Shown in pieces: positions 23,520 to 36,331 of a DNA stretch of 64,000 bases. The stretch covers positions 10,623,971 to 10,687,970 of the forward strand of contig NC_069105.1 of assembly GCF_947172395.1 (NCBI RefSeq). The letters are read 5' to 3'. The DNA is from Bicyclus anynana. Its lineage: Eukaryota; Arthropoda; Insecta; Lepidoptera; Nymphalidae. A model generated the notes under the pieces. That model was not told the DNA's origin. It saw only the letters and a program-made list of their open reading frames with translations, and made no database searches. Numbering within the stretch: the stretch's first letter is position 1; each line of letters begins with the position of its first letter. A program made the translations under genes and the position numbers.

Positions 23520-23990
23520 TCCTCAGTGCTTGAAGACGAAAATCTTCGATCAGTGCGTGTTGCCAGTGATGATATACGGATCCGAGACTTGGTTGCTGAC
23601 TATGGGCCTTATTAGAAGGCTCAAAGTCACTCAGCAGGCGCTGGAGCGAGCTATGCTTGGAGTTTCTCTGCGTGATCGAATCAGGAATGAGGAGATCCGC
23701 AGACGAACCAAAGTCACTGACATAGCTCAGCGAGTCGCGAAGCTGAAGTTGCAATGGGCAGACCACATAGTTCGAAGAGCCGATTGACGTTGGGGTCCCA
23801 AGGTGCTGGAATGGCGACCGGAAAGCGCAGTGTTGGGCGACCCCCCACTGGGTGGTCCGAGGATATCAAGCGGGTTGCAGGGAGCCGATGGATACTGGCG
23901 GCTCGAGATCGTTGTGATTGGAGGTCCATGCAAGAGGCCTATGTCCAGCAGTGGACGTCTATCGGCTGATAAGGTATTGTTCCGTTGTCA
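23520..23990 (+). pseudogene. RTE-like retrotransposon ORF2 3' end
   Basis: The best-preserved RTE copy. 'FDQCVLPVMIYGSETWLL', 'QALERAMLGVSLRDRIRNEE', 'RRTKVTDIAQRVAKLKLQWA' are in the first frame (from about 23530). After a frameshift at about 23785 the second frame gives 'KRSVGRPPTGWSEDIKRVAG', 'SRWILAARDRCDW', 'YVQQWTSIG' and a stop at about 23969. It is the C-terminal tail downstream of the RT domain, inactive. Confidence 0.85.
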
Positions 23991-24092
23991 TTTATAACAT
24001 TTATTGATTACTAGCGGACTAGCATAATCCGTTTTTTGCGGACATCTATTATCTAATTTTATTTATATTATTTATATTATTATGATATTACA

Positions 24093-24270
24093 GAAATTAA
24101 TTAAGTATCACGTGTCTAAAGGTGTGAGGAAACCTGCAAACCTGAGAACGTGTGTGAAGTCTGCCAATCCGCAATTGGCCAGTGTGGTGGACTTAGGCCT
24201 AACCTCTCTCATTTTTAGAGGAGACTCGTGCTTAACAGTGAGCCGAATATAGGATGTTAATGATGATGAG
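24093..24270 (+). mobile_element. SINE-B, 5' truncated
   Basis: Begins 'TATCACGTGTCTAAAGG', then 'GTGTGTGAAGTCTGCCAATC', 'GGTGGACTTAGGCCTAAC', 'CAGTGAGCCGAATATAG', then (ATG)n. The tRNA-like head is missing. Confidence 0.8.
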
Positions 24271-27200
24271 TAAACTACCTCCCTGCCAAATTTCATCATT
24301 GTACGCGATTTTTGAGATATCGTGATGAATGATCTTTCGTATTTATATATTAAGATGTAGCTCTTTATGTAGGATTTCCTAATTTTCCACATCCTAAAAC
24401 TTCAAAAAATAGGCAATTTTGCGAGCATTTCTATAGCAAACATGAGAATGCCTATATCGGGGATCTCTTAAGTCGCTCCCACAATGGCTATTCACCATTG
24501 TGAGTCGAAGTCTGCACCAGACGCCACTTCGGCATTCGCACGAAAATAAAAATTCGATAAAAAACGTCACAACACGTGCCGGAGCATTATTCGATAACCG
24601 TCGGGGGCGGTATTTAGATCATTGACGACAACCCTAATTTTTCAATCCCCACACACATTCTAAAATCAACTTTAGAGTATAAAAAATAGAACACAAATTC
24701 AAATGACAGCATACGATTATAGACAAAAAATAACAATCAAGCTAAATTAAATTTTAAACAATGGTGATAGAGTTGAAATTACAATGAAATAGTTTTGATG
24801 GTTTAACTCAATAGGGCTGTCAGAAGATTTCTCTATTTATTGGTGGGAAAGGCCGCGTGTCAGATCTAACACCAGTTTTAATATTTTCTCGCACGCGACC
24901 AACACGCGTTGCTCTTTGGTAAAAAACTGGACGCGCGTAATTCGTATTTTATTGTCGCATTCTAGCTGTAATGTCCTTTCACGAGACTTTTCTATATTTT
25001 TTTGCGGTTAATAGTTATTGCTTGTATGTAATTAGCTGTAAATTGGATGGTTCTGAATGGTACTAACGTTCTGGGATGTAGAGTTTAGAGTAATTTTGAA
25101 TGTAGGCTCGTTTGAAGTCTTTGTTATAAAATTGTTACTGAGGGTAGTTGACAATGTTTGCTAATGATTTATAAGCGGATGAATGGACTAACTATGGTCA
25201 TTTCTCATCAGCCTAATGACAGCAGGACACCTCTATGATTACTGTCTTTAAAATTTAAAATGGGGATTTCAATTAGGTTTGAAGACTCGGAAAATACAAC
25301 ATAAAATTGATCAGTAGGTACTTACATTTTATTCTGTTTTTGTAGATGAAATTTCACCATACAATTGATTTGACGAACAGAGGAAATATTTGATTGTTTG
25401 TTTTCATTGAATATGCTCTAAAATGGAACGTTTTAAGCAATTATTTCAGTATTAGAAAGAGTTTTTGCCAAGTAACATATACTTCGATTACATTTTATTC
25501 TGGTTTTTCGTGATAAACGGAAACTAGATGGGCAAAATTGCCAGTAATTACGTACTAGCAGTTTTACCTAAAAATGTAATATACCTACTTACAGATATTA
25601 ACAAGCAGAACCTCGAATACGAGGTTAAAGAATTGCCTTAATGTTACTCCCTGATAATGTAACTTAGGTACTGTTGGTGAAAACATTTTTCGAATAGGTG
25701 CAGTAGTTTTTGAGTTACATGCAAAATACAAATCTCTCCTCTGTCTAGTAAGAGATAATAAATCATGCCTTACTTAAACCTACTTAACTATAACTATGTG
25801 GGCACTTAAAATAAAAAATAACTTTAGAATATAAAAAATTAAAAATGGTTAGGTACAGGCTAATGGTTAGGTACTAAAACTTTAATAAGAAAATTTAACC
25901 CATCCTCTTTGTAACTTAGCTCAATGCCTATGCCTAGCTCTATTAATATATCAATCACTAAGATCTTTCTGGATCCGTAGTCTGTACTGTAATGTCTAAG
26001 TTTACGAAGATTTAGTTTTTAGCAAAAGTAAAAGTTGAAACTGAAAAAATGTGTAACCTAGCGCCATCTATTACAGATTCAACGAACTATTTTTATAGGA
26101 ACTATTTAAAATCAACTGCCAATAGCCTACGAAATCATTAATATTTAAATTAACATTCAAATAATTTAGGCAATATTTTGATTCTTTCTAGCGTATAAAG
26201 TTTTTCAAACAAAGTTTTATTTCGTAACTACTAACGCCATCTGTTAACATTTTCTGAAAGTACACGCCCCAACAGTCCAAAGGGCCTCTCTCTCAAAGGG
26301 CTTATTTCCGTCCACGTGGCCATTACAATAAGACACGAAAGCGATATTAAAGCAATATAATAGGCACGTCATCAATACATCATAATAATATAGTTTTATT
26401 TACACTGAGGACAGGAAATTGCCTTTTTGCAGGAGGAGTTACAACTTATAGCTATATCTACATATAAATTAATATAAAAAAAAGAAGACCGCCGCGTCTG
26501 TATTTTAGTCTGTTGGGGATAAATTTGAAAACTACTGAATAGATTTTTATTCGGTTTTCACCAATAAGTCGGGTTGTTCCGCTTTTTTAAACTAAAATAT
26601 TCTCTGAACTATAGTATATTTTTAGCAGACTCAGAAGTGAGATAGTATTCGATCGAATGCTGTTCCACTTCTGAGTCTGCTAAAATCAGAATTGGTATAA
26701 AGAACCCTAAAGAAAACGATCACAAGTTTGTAGTTCCACTCAGGATTATTCACTCACTTACTCAAGATTATTTTGGTTACAGTATGATTTGTTAAATAAG
26801 TTATCCTGACAAATATTGTGAATTACAACCTTTTTTTTTAAAAAATAATAATATTTGTCATATTTTTTTTTAAATATGACCAATATTGTATTTTTGAGTG
26901 TTTTGTAATCCACTTCTGAGTCTGCTAAAAATTTATAATAGGTACTATTTATTGCTGAAAACTGCATTAAAATCTATTCTCTACTAATGCGAAAGCCGTC
27001 TTAGTTTCGTAAATAAAAAGTCATTTTACTTGAACGAAAAACATTTTACTGTAAGATAAAACAAAATCTTCGCTTAGAACTAACAAACAATATGAATTTA
27101 TCATAATATATTATACACTAATCACTGAACTTCATTAAATTGTATAATGTCCCTTTATACCTACCTACTTTAAAAATATTTGTCATGCATCTGCAAACAT

Positions 27201-27415
27201 ACATAACTTCTTTTTATTCGGAATCCGACAACGGGATGCTTTCCTGGAATATAAAAAAAAAACATTTTTGAAATTTTAAACATTTTGAAAAAAAACAGAC
27301 TAAAATTTAATTTATTGATTTGACATGTGATTGAATATGTTATGTGATTGAATATATTATGTAATTGAATTTCAACATTATTTTAATCATATTATAATTT
27401 TGTTATGGTTAACGT
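24271..27415. other. Gene-free stretch with one inverted-repeat element
   Basis: No exon found on either strand. 24480-24502 is a short palindrome (CACAATGG...CCATTGTG). 24860-24930 is CpG-rich (CTCGCACGCGACC, CACGCGTTGC). 26621-26929 is an element with three arms, listed separately. Confidence 0.5.
26621..26929. repeat. Inverted-repeat element with three arms
   Basis: TTTAGCAGACTCAGAAGTG at 26621-26639 is complemented exactly at 26666-26684 and again at 26911-26929. The first pair encloses ATTCGATCGAAT, so 26621-26684 folds as a nearly complete hairpin. The outer pair bounds a 309-base unit. Confidence 0.85.
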
Positions 27416-27419
27416 TTTC

Positions 27420-27730
27420 TTTTTTTTTATTATTATTTACAAGTTAGCCCTTAACTACAATCTCACCTGACGGTAAGTGATGATGCAGTCTAAGATGGAA
27501 GCGGGCTAACTTGTCAAGGAGGAGGATGGAAATCCACACCCCTTTCGGTTTCTACACGGCATCGTACCGGAACGCTAAATCGCTTGGCGGTACGTCTTTG
27601 CCGGTAGGGTGGTAACTAGCCACGGCCGAAGCCTCCCACCAGCCAGACCTGGACAAATTAAGAAAATCCGAACCCAGGATCTCCGTCTTGTAAATCCACC
27701 GCGCATACCACTGCGCCACGGAGGCCGTCA
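27420..27730 (-). mobile_element. SINE-A, nearly full length
   Basis: Minus-strand SINE-A with poly-T (its A tail) at 27419, complete 3' part, body and head, with a short deletion at about 27665. Confidence 0.85.
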
Positions 27731-27749
27731 AACGTGACATTGGTTTAGC

Positions 27750-27990
27750 TATAGACATACGTAACTGCCTCGTGGTTAGTCTTCGTGGGTTCGAACCATG
27801 AGGTCCTGGGTTCGAGTCGTGGGTCTGACCATACATTATTGAGATTTTATTTTATTCTCAAAAAAAAACATCAGTCCAGAGTTGGGAAGTTGGTGTTGTT
27901 ACGCAGTTGTTAGGCAGTTATAATTATAATGTTACGTATGAATTCTACTTGTAAGTTAGGTCTTTTAGATAGCTAGTGACTAATTACCTC
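27750..27990 (+). mobile_element. SINE-E-like tRNA-derived repeat
   Basis: 'CGTGGTTAGTCTTCGTGGG', 'GGTCCTGGGTTCGAGTCG' and 'AGAGTTGGGAAGTTGGTG' suggest a tRNA-like head and a SINE body. A related copy is at 55605-55735 ('GGTCCTGGGTTTGGGTTTG', 'CAGATTTGGGTAGTTGATG'). Confidence 0.5.
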
Positions 27991-28163
27991 AAATTTCCCA
28001 TTAAATATATCAGAGTCATCAGACGCAAGAGATTGATCTATGCTGTCCACAGTCGTTATCTGAGGACCTGGTCAAATAAATTGAATAGTAAAGATCCATG
28101 TAGAGAAAGGAAAATTCTTCTAGTCTAATAGTTTGGCTCTTTTATTGTGACATATTCAGGCTT

Positions 28164-28492
28164 AATGTTATTTTTTTTTTTTGAGCCGTGATAGCTCAGT
28201 GGATATAACCTCTGCCTCCGATTCCGGAGGTTCGAATCCGGTCCGGGGCATGCACCCCCAACTTTTCAGTTGTGTGCATTTTAAGAAATTAAATATCACG
28301 TGTCTCTAACGGTGAAGGAAAACATCGTGAGGAAACCTGCATACCAGAGAATTATCTTAATTCTCTGCGTGTGTGAAGTCTGCCAATCCGCATTGGGCCA
28401 GCGTGATGGACTATTGGCCTAACCCCTCTCATTCTGAGAGGAGACTCGAGCTCAGCAGTGAGCCGAATATGGGTTGATAGCAATGTTATTTT
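28164..28492 (+). mobile_element. SINE-B with perfect 11-bp target duplication
   Basis: Full-length SINE-B from the head 'GCCGTGATAGCTCAGTGG' (about 28185) to 'GAATATGGGTTGATAG' (28480). AATGTTATTTT flanks it at 28164-28174 and 28482-28492. The right duplication contains the stop codon (28486-28488) of the minus-strand zinc-finger gene, so insertion happened exactly at the gene's end. Confidence 0.9.
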
Positions 28493-28604
28493 ATTGTCAA
28501 GTCAATCTCACCCAAGGGGATGCATCCCATAGGATCGAACAGGTCCAGGGAGATGAAGTCCAGAGGCGGCGGCGACGGCGCCGGCGGGGGCGAGCTGCAT
28601 ATAC
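28486..28604 (-). CDS. Zinc-finger gene, last exon found
   Basis: Acceptor TTGTGTTCAG before 28604. Phase 1 entry completes a Gly codon. Encodes a proline-rich stretch (SSPPPAPSPPP) then LDFISLDLFDPMGCIPLG and a short tail ending at TAA (28486-28488). GC-rich and clearly coding. A good donor (G/GTGAGA, GT at 28510-28511) would end the exon at 28512 and skip this stop; no downstream exon was found. AATAAA lies at 28490-28495, overlapping the final codons. Confidence 0.8.
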
Positions 28605-31600
28605 CTGAACACAACAACATTTAATGGTAGTAGCTCCTTGACTATTGTATACTGTGTCCTTGATCTCTGCGCGACGCTTCGGCGCCGCTGCTTACGTCAC
28701 GGTGATTTGCACGTGAGCACCGCGCGGTGCCTAAGCGCCTACTCCCCAATCGACTTAAAACTTATTTTTAATGTAATAGAGACTACTTTATTTAACAAGT
28801 TTATTGAGTTACAAACCTTTGTTAAGTTTCCAGAGGATTTGAATGAAGAACACGGTCAATCTTGTTCATTTTAATTCATTATGTTCAAATTATGAAATTG
28901 CGTGTTTTTAAAATTTGTTTTAATGATTTTTTCAAATTTGGCGAGCGCATCGCCATAATAAGGGAAATTATTTGATTCGGCAAAAAAAACCATAAGTCAA
29001 AGTCAAAGTCAAAGTCAAAATTCATTTATTTCAAATAGGCTTAGTTTACAAGCTCTTTCGAAACGTCAGGTAATAATATTAAACTCAAGATAATGGTGAT
29101 AATAATCATTCAAAAACTTAAAATTAAAGTTACGAGGGTTCCAAACGCGCCTTGGTCCGAGAAGAGCCCACAACAAACTAAGCCAAGGTTTATATAAATA
29201 AACTAAGCTATAGAGCTAACTAGTCATCTAATCTTACTCTTATCTTACCAGGTCTTAAGACTTGTTCGTCGGGTGGGGCATCGAACCCACTGACTTTAAT
29301 ACGTGGTGAGCATTCCGGCAGCTGAGCCACAGCAGTAGATGGTGTGCAGGAACTGCTGGAGCATGGACCAGCTTTTACTTCATCACCTGGAAATACATAT
29401 TTGATCATTCATCATCATCATTATGAGCCGATTATTTTTATTCTTTACAAGTTAGCGCTGGACTGCAATCTCACCTGATGGTAAATGATGATGCAATCTA
29501 TGATGGAAGCGGGCTAACTTGATAGGAGGAGGATAAAAATCCACACCCCTTTCGGTTTCCACACGACATCGTACCGGATCGCTAAATCGCTTGGCGGTAC
29601 GTCTTTGTCGGTAGGGTGGTAACTAGACACGGCCAAAGCCTCCCACCAGCCAGACCAATTAAGAAAACCTTAATTGGCCCAGCTGGGGATCGAACCCAGG
29701 ACCTCCGTCTTGTAAATCCACCGCGCATACCACTGCGCCACGCCAGGCCGTCAAAAAATGTAACCTACATTGAACAACAAGTAGAGTTTGACTAATGACA
29801 GAGTCTGAAGTCACCCGGCAAATTTAAAAAAAAAACTGCAGAGCATTCCCAAAATTATAGTGCAAACATTGGAATAACAAAATTTATTAGATTTTTTTTT
29901 TATTTTCCGGCCCATTACAGTCTACTTTCAGTAGACAAACTCTTTGGCTATTATTTTACTGACCATTAGAAGCAGTCGTGAGGTACTCATAGTGCGGCTC
30001 CTCGACAGACAGAAGCAGTCCTCCACCAGGTCTGATCTTCGGCACCACGGTCGCTACCACGGGGACTCGAATCTGAACCGCACCGCTGGCGTCAGGAATT
30101 GACTCCACGTCTATTTCCTGTGAAAGACAAGGGGAAACAATAACAAATTCCAAATGCTAAGTTGTGCTAAACTTTGGTTGATTGCCGACGTTTGAATATT
30201 GGCCACGATCGAATAGAGCTTCTTCAATGCAAGAGTAAATAGGAAATAGCCATCTCATGTGAAAAACGGGCCCTAACTTACGAAATAGTGTTATCATCAA
30301 GCGAGTATGTAAAGGGCCAGACCTCTTGTAGTAAAAGATTAAATTTAAAGCTTAGACTCATCTAGGTTTGGATGATCACGATTTAATGACCTACGGTTCT
30401 TCATCATTAACATCCGTATGCTCCCCGAGATAAGAAGTAATAAGACCACTAACTGTAGGCTGCTACTAAAAATTTCTTGGTTGAAAATCTCAATTTTCGT
30501 AGCCCGTTTTACCACTGGACGAATGAGACACAGACGGAAAACTGATCAATTACAAATTAGCTAATGTTACATAAATGTTTTTTACTTTACTTTAGTATTT
30601 GTGCTTTTCCAAATCAACAGGGCATCTTCTTTGAAAAACCTATCTTTGACATTATTAGTATCCAGAAAAAAGTTGTTGATGCGTTTTCAATTTGTAATTA
30701 ATGACTTTCTAAAACTTTGAAGATTAGGTATATATAGATATAGGATATAGTAATTATTGAAGAAAGTTTGTAGAACCAAAATACCTGAGCCTTGTTGAGA
30801 TTTTCTTCGCTGCCCAAAATTATTTTCCCTCCAACTCTCAGATCTTCCGCTGTTGCTGGCACTAGCATCTAAAAACATTCTAGAATTACAAAATAGGCTG
30901 AAAATGTTTCTAGAATTTGTTAAAATCATAGATTTGGCGATCACCATAATGCACAATTATAAGTTTTACATCATCATACTGTAAGGGGTTCAACTTTCAG
31001 TTCAGCTTCATTGCGGGTAGACGAGTTTTGGGTAGTAATCTAGGTACAGGGAATTGTAATGAAAGCACCACGGTCAAACAGAAACAACATACCGAATGCT
31101 TGACTAATACTGACAACTTCTTAGAAGAAAGAAATGCTCAATATTTTCATCCGCAAAGTAGGCGAACTACTGGACCAACAAAAGCTTCCTACATACCAAC
31201 TTTAACAATTACTTTCTAGAAGAACTATTATCTAGAATCTAACCTGGAGCTCAGGTACTACATCGCAAGCTATTTAATAGGCCAACGAGAAAGTTTTAAA
31301 TACCAACATTAATAAAAGGTAATTTCAAGATAGAGAACATACACAAGTTTCCTTAATATAAAACATATAAAGTTTCTAAAATTACCTAAAGCGTCAATAG
31401 AGTTAACAAACTTTGTTTCAAAGTGGAACTAACCTGTTTGCCGCCCGGAAGCTTCGCATCAATGACTTTCACGAGAACTGGTGCACCGTTATCAGACTTC
31501 AGCAAAGCGAATGGAGTCTGTCTGGTCGCTAGCGCCACTCCCATATGGTAAGTATTTATAGCATCTACGACCACACCATTGCTTCTCCATGGACCGTCGC

Positions 31601-34600
31601 CCCACAAATCTCCTTGCTCGGTTTTAATCTCCCATCGGGATTGGTTGTACGATGTAGATTCTATTGGTGGTCCCATTGATGATGTCACTTCACATTGTTC
31701 GGATTGTGTTCTGGAATCGAAAATTTGTAAGAAATCATTTTTTTTCATATATAAATACAATACTCTACACATGCTATTATACAGAATGTCCCGTGAATAT
31801 TACGACATACTCTTCAGGGTGATAGCTGTCTACTTAAATAACGCAGTACATGTTAGCCGAAATTTTATGGTTTTTAAGTTATATTTTTTTAGTACAAAAT
31901 ACAAAAATCCCTACCTTCAATGCAGTCATAAAATTTCAGCTAACATATATTGCGTTATTTTAGTAAGCCTTGATGTCACTTATCACCTTGTAAAGTATGT
32001 CGTAATATTTTCGGGACACTCTGTATAACAAAGTCCTTTGTCGTTTATGATCGACACATTTGACTCCACGACCTACATTGCTCTCCGGGTGGCCGGGTAT
32101 AGTCTGGCAAGTTCGTTGGTGACACTCCCATGATATGCGGGCGACGGGGGGAAAGACTGCGCGGGTGTGATCGTGCGTGCGGAGAAGTGAAGTGCATCAG
32201 TCGTGGATTTCTCATTCATCGCTACACGCCCCCCGGCCAGCTCTCGCATCGGAAGTGTTACGGACGAAGTTGCCAAGCTATAGAATGGCATGACACAATG
32301 GCATGACACAATAAAACTGAAAGTCAAGTGTGGAACGACCCTCATAGGTATGTGAGGAACACGACTAAAATTGGTTAGACGTTTAAATAGTCCACAATGA
32401 ATACCTCGAAGAACTTTCCGGTTTCTTCACCAGGGTTGGTGGTGGAGCGATACGGGGTGTTGTTCTATTCTTTCCTACCGTGGCGGTGCTGTTTTCATCT
32501 GGATGTGCCTGAAATGGAACATGCAAACTACAACAGGCACCAAAGTATAAAAACAGACCATACATCTTATATCGTCATCATATAAGCCGATGGACGTCCA
32601 CTGCAGAAAATAAGTCTTTTGTAGGGACGTCCAAACATCACGATACTGAGCCACCTGCGTCCAGCGAATCACTGCGACTCTCTTGATGTCGTTAGTCTAC
32701 CTGGTGGGGGGGTCAACCAACACTGCGTTTTCTAGTGCGAGGCCGTCATTCCAGCACCTTGATACCCCAACATCCATCGGCTCTTTGAACTACGTGCCCG
32801 CTCATTGCCAGTTCAGCTTCGCGAATCTTTGAGCAAAATCGGTCATAATATTAATAATGAAAATAATGTGTTCGTAGCTTTGAAAGTTAAAAGATCTCAA
32901 GGGTCCAGACTATCACAGTCTCAGCTGAATATGAAGCATACCTTTTGTTTGTGGCAAACTAGATTCGACTGCTGGTTGAAGCCCTTCATACAAATGTTGC
33001 ACCGATACGGACGAGCGTTGGTGTGAGTGAAAAGATGGTTTCGGAGGTTGCCTGGGAATTAACAACAAAAACGGATAATATGAGAATAGAAGAAACACAG
33101 TGCATACCTCTAGTCTATTAATTTAATTGATTTTGATAAAAAATATATAATTACAAATACAATTTCATCATCAGCATTTTAACAGCCGATGGACGTCCAC
33201 AGCTGGACATAGGCCTTTTGCATGGACTGACAAGCATAACGGTCTCGAGCCGCCAGCATCCATCGGCTTGATGTCGTCGGTCCAACTAGTGGTCGACCAA
33301 CACTGCGCTTTCCGGTGCCATTCCAGTACCTTGGGACCCCAACGTCCATCGGCTCTTCAGATTAAGGAACTTCAAAGTATTGGCATATTGCAAAACTTAT
33401 CAAGACTAATTTGGCTGGATCAGGTTAGAAGGTCAAGGAAGGGAATGTATACCTATAGGATATGAAAAGAAAAACCTTTCTGATGGAATCCTTTGGGACA
33501 AATGTGGCACTTGTAGGGTTTGTCGTCGGAGTGGGTCTTGCGATGGGATATGAGGGTGGAGACACGGTTAAACGTTTTTTCGCAAACCTGCATAAAATGA
33601 GAAACATTCACTACATACCAACTTGGAATAAGAAAAACAAAATTTTTATAGTCTGACCATGGTCTGATCTCTTGAAGCCAATTTCGATGTGCAAAGTTAT
33701 ATAGGGGTGTCCCAAAAATCAACGTCAAGCCGGAAACGGGCAAAAGGACAAGTCATGGCAGCTATTAGAAAAATATGAAAAAAAATCTGAGTCGTGTAGG
33801 TACTTCTGAAGTTATAAAGATTCAAAAATAAATCTTGAAAATTGACAGCCTGTGATGATCTTTCAAGTCCTGTAAAAGTACACGACTCGGATTTTTTTCA
33901 TATTTTCTAATAGCTTTTCTTTCTTTAACTAGTCTTATTGACCGTTTCCGGCTTGACGTTGATATTTGGGACACTCTGTATATGACGCCATAAATTGCTA
34001 GTAATTTTACACCTAATTATAATTTTAATTAACTTGTTCTTAAATTAATTAAAAACCGAAGCTTAAAACAATCTTTTGAATAACATTTAAAAAAAAACCT
34101 TTACATAATCTATACTAATATGTCTATACTAATCTATACTAATATTATAAAGAGGTAAAGTTTGTAAGTTGATACAATGATTGAGTAACCCGGCCCGAAA
34201 CCTACCCTACCCCTACACTACCCCTACGCTTACCTACCCGTACCCTACCCTACCCTGTAACTTCTCTATCTTACTCCTACCCTTAGCAAAATCGGTCCAG
34301 TCCTTCGAGAGTGACCAAGAGAAATAGAGACTTCTATGCTAATAATATAAAGAGGTAAAGTTCGTGTGGTTGTAGGAGGTAATCTCTGGATCTACTGGAC
34401 CGATTTGGAAAATTGTTTTACCAATAGAAAGCTACGTTATTTGCGAGTGTCATATGCTATGTTTGATCTCCATATTCACACGGGAACGGGAACTACGTAA
34501 ATGAAAGCGCCGGGCGTCATATAGCGGAATTTCTGCGTCTTTTAGAAATTTTGTATTATCTCTGAAACTATTTAAGTAATTAACATACTGTAAAGGGCAA

Positions 34601-35793
34601 ATCTTATCTCCATAATATCCTTGTGATTATTAAATAATTTATTTTAATAAGGATTAAAGTTTAGTTGTATAAATAATGCCGTAAACCTAAGTATATGAAA
34701 TTAATAATTTTTAAAACACAAAAGGTACTATATCTGCTAATATATAGAAGATAGATATATGGTGTCGCGGACTTTTTAGTAGAACTTTTAAAGATACATA
34801 AAGTCTCCATACATTAATTTCAATTTTACACAATAGTTAAGGCAGCGCATGCGAATAAGTCTGTTTAAGAGGATTTTTAGTCCGACCTGTATGACAAAAA
34901 CTGTGATAACTCGGCTAATATATATGATACTAATATAAAATATAGCCTATAGCACTCCTCGATAATGTAGCATTCTACTGGTGCAAGAAATTTTAAAATC
35001 GGACCAGTAGTTCCGAAGATTACCCCATTTAAAAAATGTGACAAACTTACAAACTTACAAACTTTACCTCTTTATAATATTAGTATAGAGTATAGATTTG
35101 TTTGTTGATAAATTGGCACACCAAGTTTGGGTCTAATATAAAACTCAAATGATTTGAATCTCTCGTGATCTAAAACCGCATAGGAGGCTAACCGGCTTAT
35201 GTCATAATTGTCAAATACAATCTTAAAGTTTTTTTTTTGGGACCGAATTCATACTGACATGGAACGAAGGGACATAGGAACGATGTTATTTTTCACTTTT
35301 AAGAGTACTGAAGTTGGTTAAATTTTTTTGATAAACAGATTTTATTTTTCTGTTTTTAATGTAACCGTAAACGCCACAGTATGAGATAAGCAATTTTGTT
35401 TATTTTTTTTCAGGTATTTTCATTTTACTCGTAACACAAAACTACTGAACCGACTTGGTGAAAATTAAATGGAAGTATACTCTTTCAAAAAAAAAATTTG
35501 AAAATTGATTAATAAATAACGAAGTTATGAGGTAACAAACATTAAAAAAAAACATACGCATCGAATTGATAACCTACTCCTTTTTTGAAGTCGGTTAAAA
35601 AGGTACATACCTCGCAAGAGTACGGCCTCTCAGCGGAGTGTATGGCGCGGTGCTGACTCAACGTGGACAGTTGCCGGAAACTCTTGGAGCACGCGTCGCA
35701 GTGGAAGTTCCTCTCGTCCGTGTGCGTCGGCAGGTGGCGCAGCAGCGTATACTGGTGCTGGAACTCTCTTCCACCTAAAGATAGTGTCTATAT

Positions 35794-35884
<91 letters not shown>

Positions 35885-36262
35885 CATATAGATTTTTTAT
35901 TAATCCAAATAGGCTCGCGTTCGACCATGATCTAACCTGATGGTGTAGATATAGTCTAAGATGGGTTAAGTTTGCCTAGACGGTGCATATTCACTCTCGT
36001 TTTGAAGATACCCAAGTTATAAAATTCAGGAAACACAGACTTGGGAAGGGTATTCCAAACCCTAACCGTGCGTATGATAAAAAGGAAAATGCGAAGCGTT
36101 TTGTACGGGCCCTAGGGACATCTACAACATAGGGATGAAAACCCACTCGATGTCTTGCGGTGAGATGGTAAAAAGGCGAAGGTAGTATGGCGTCGAAAAT
36201 CTCCTGAGTACACTCTCCAAAATATATCCTATAAAACACTGATAAGCTGGCAATTTTCCGCC

Positions 36263-36331
<69 letters not shown>

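Noticed and set aside
31579..32028. 149-codon plus-strand frame
   Set aside because: It is antisense to a zinc-finger gene exon and then runs through a foldback element.
34195..34265. CCCTACC-rich tract resembling telomeric repeats
   Set aside because: Insect telomeres are (TTAGG)n. This tract is irregular and lies inside a Helitron-like variant.
35630..35887. Long minus-strand frame running from Ser/Leu repeats into exon sequence
   Set aside because: It is a wrong-frame reading of the (GA)n microsatellite and the fingers 1-3 exon. The true exon is in another frame and starts at 35774.
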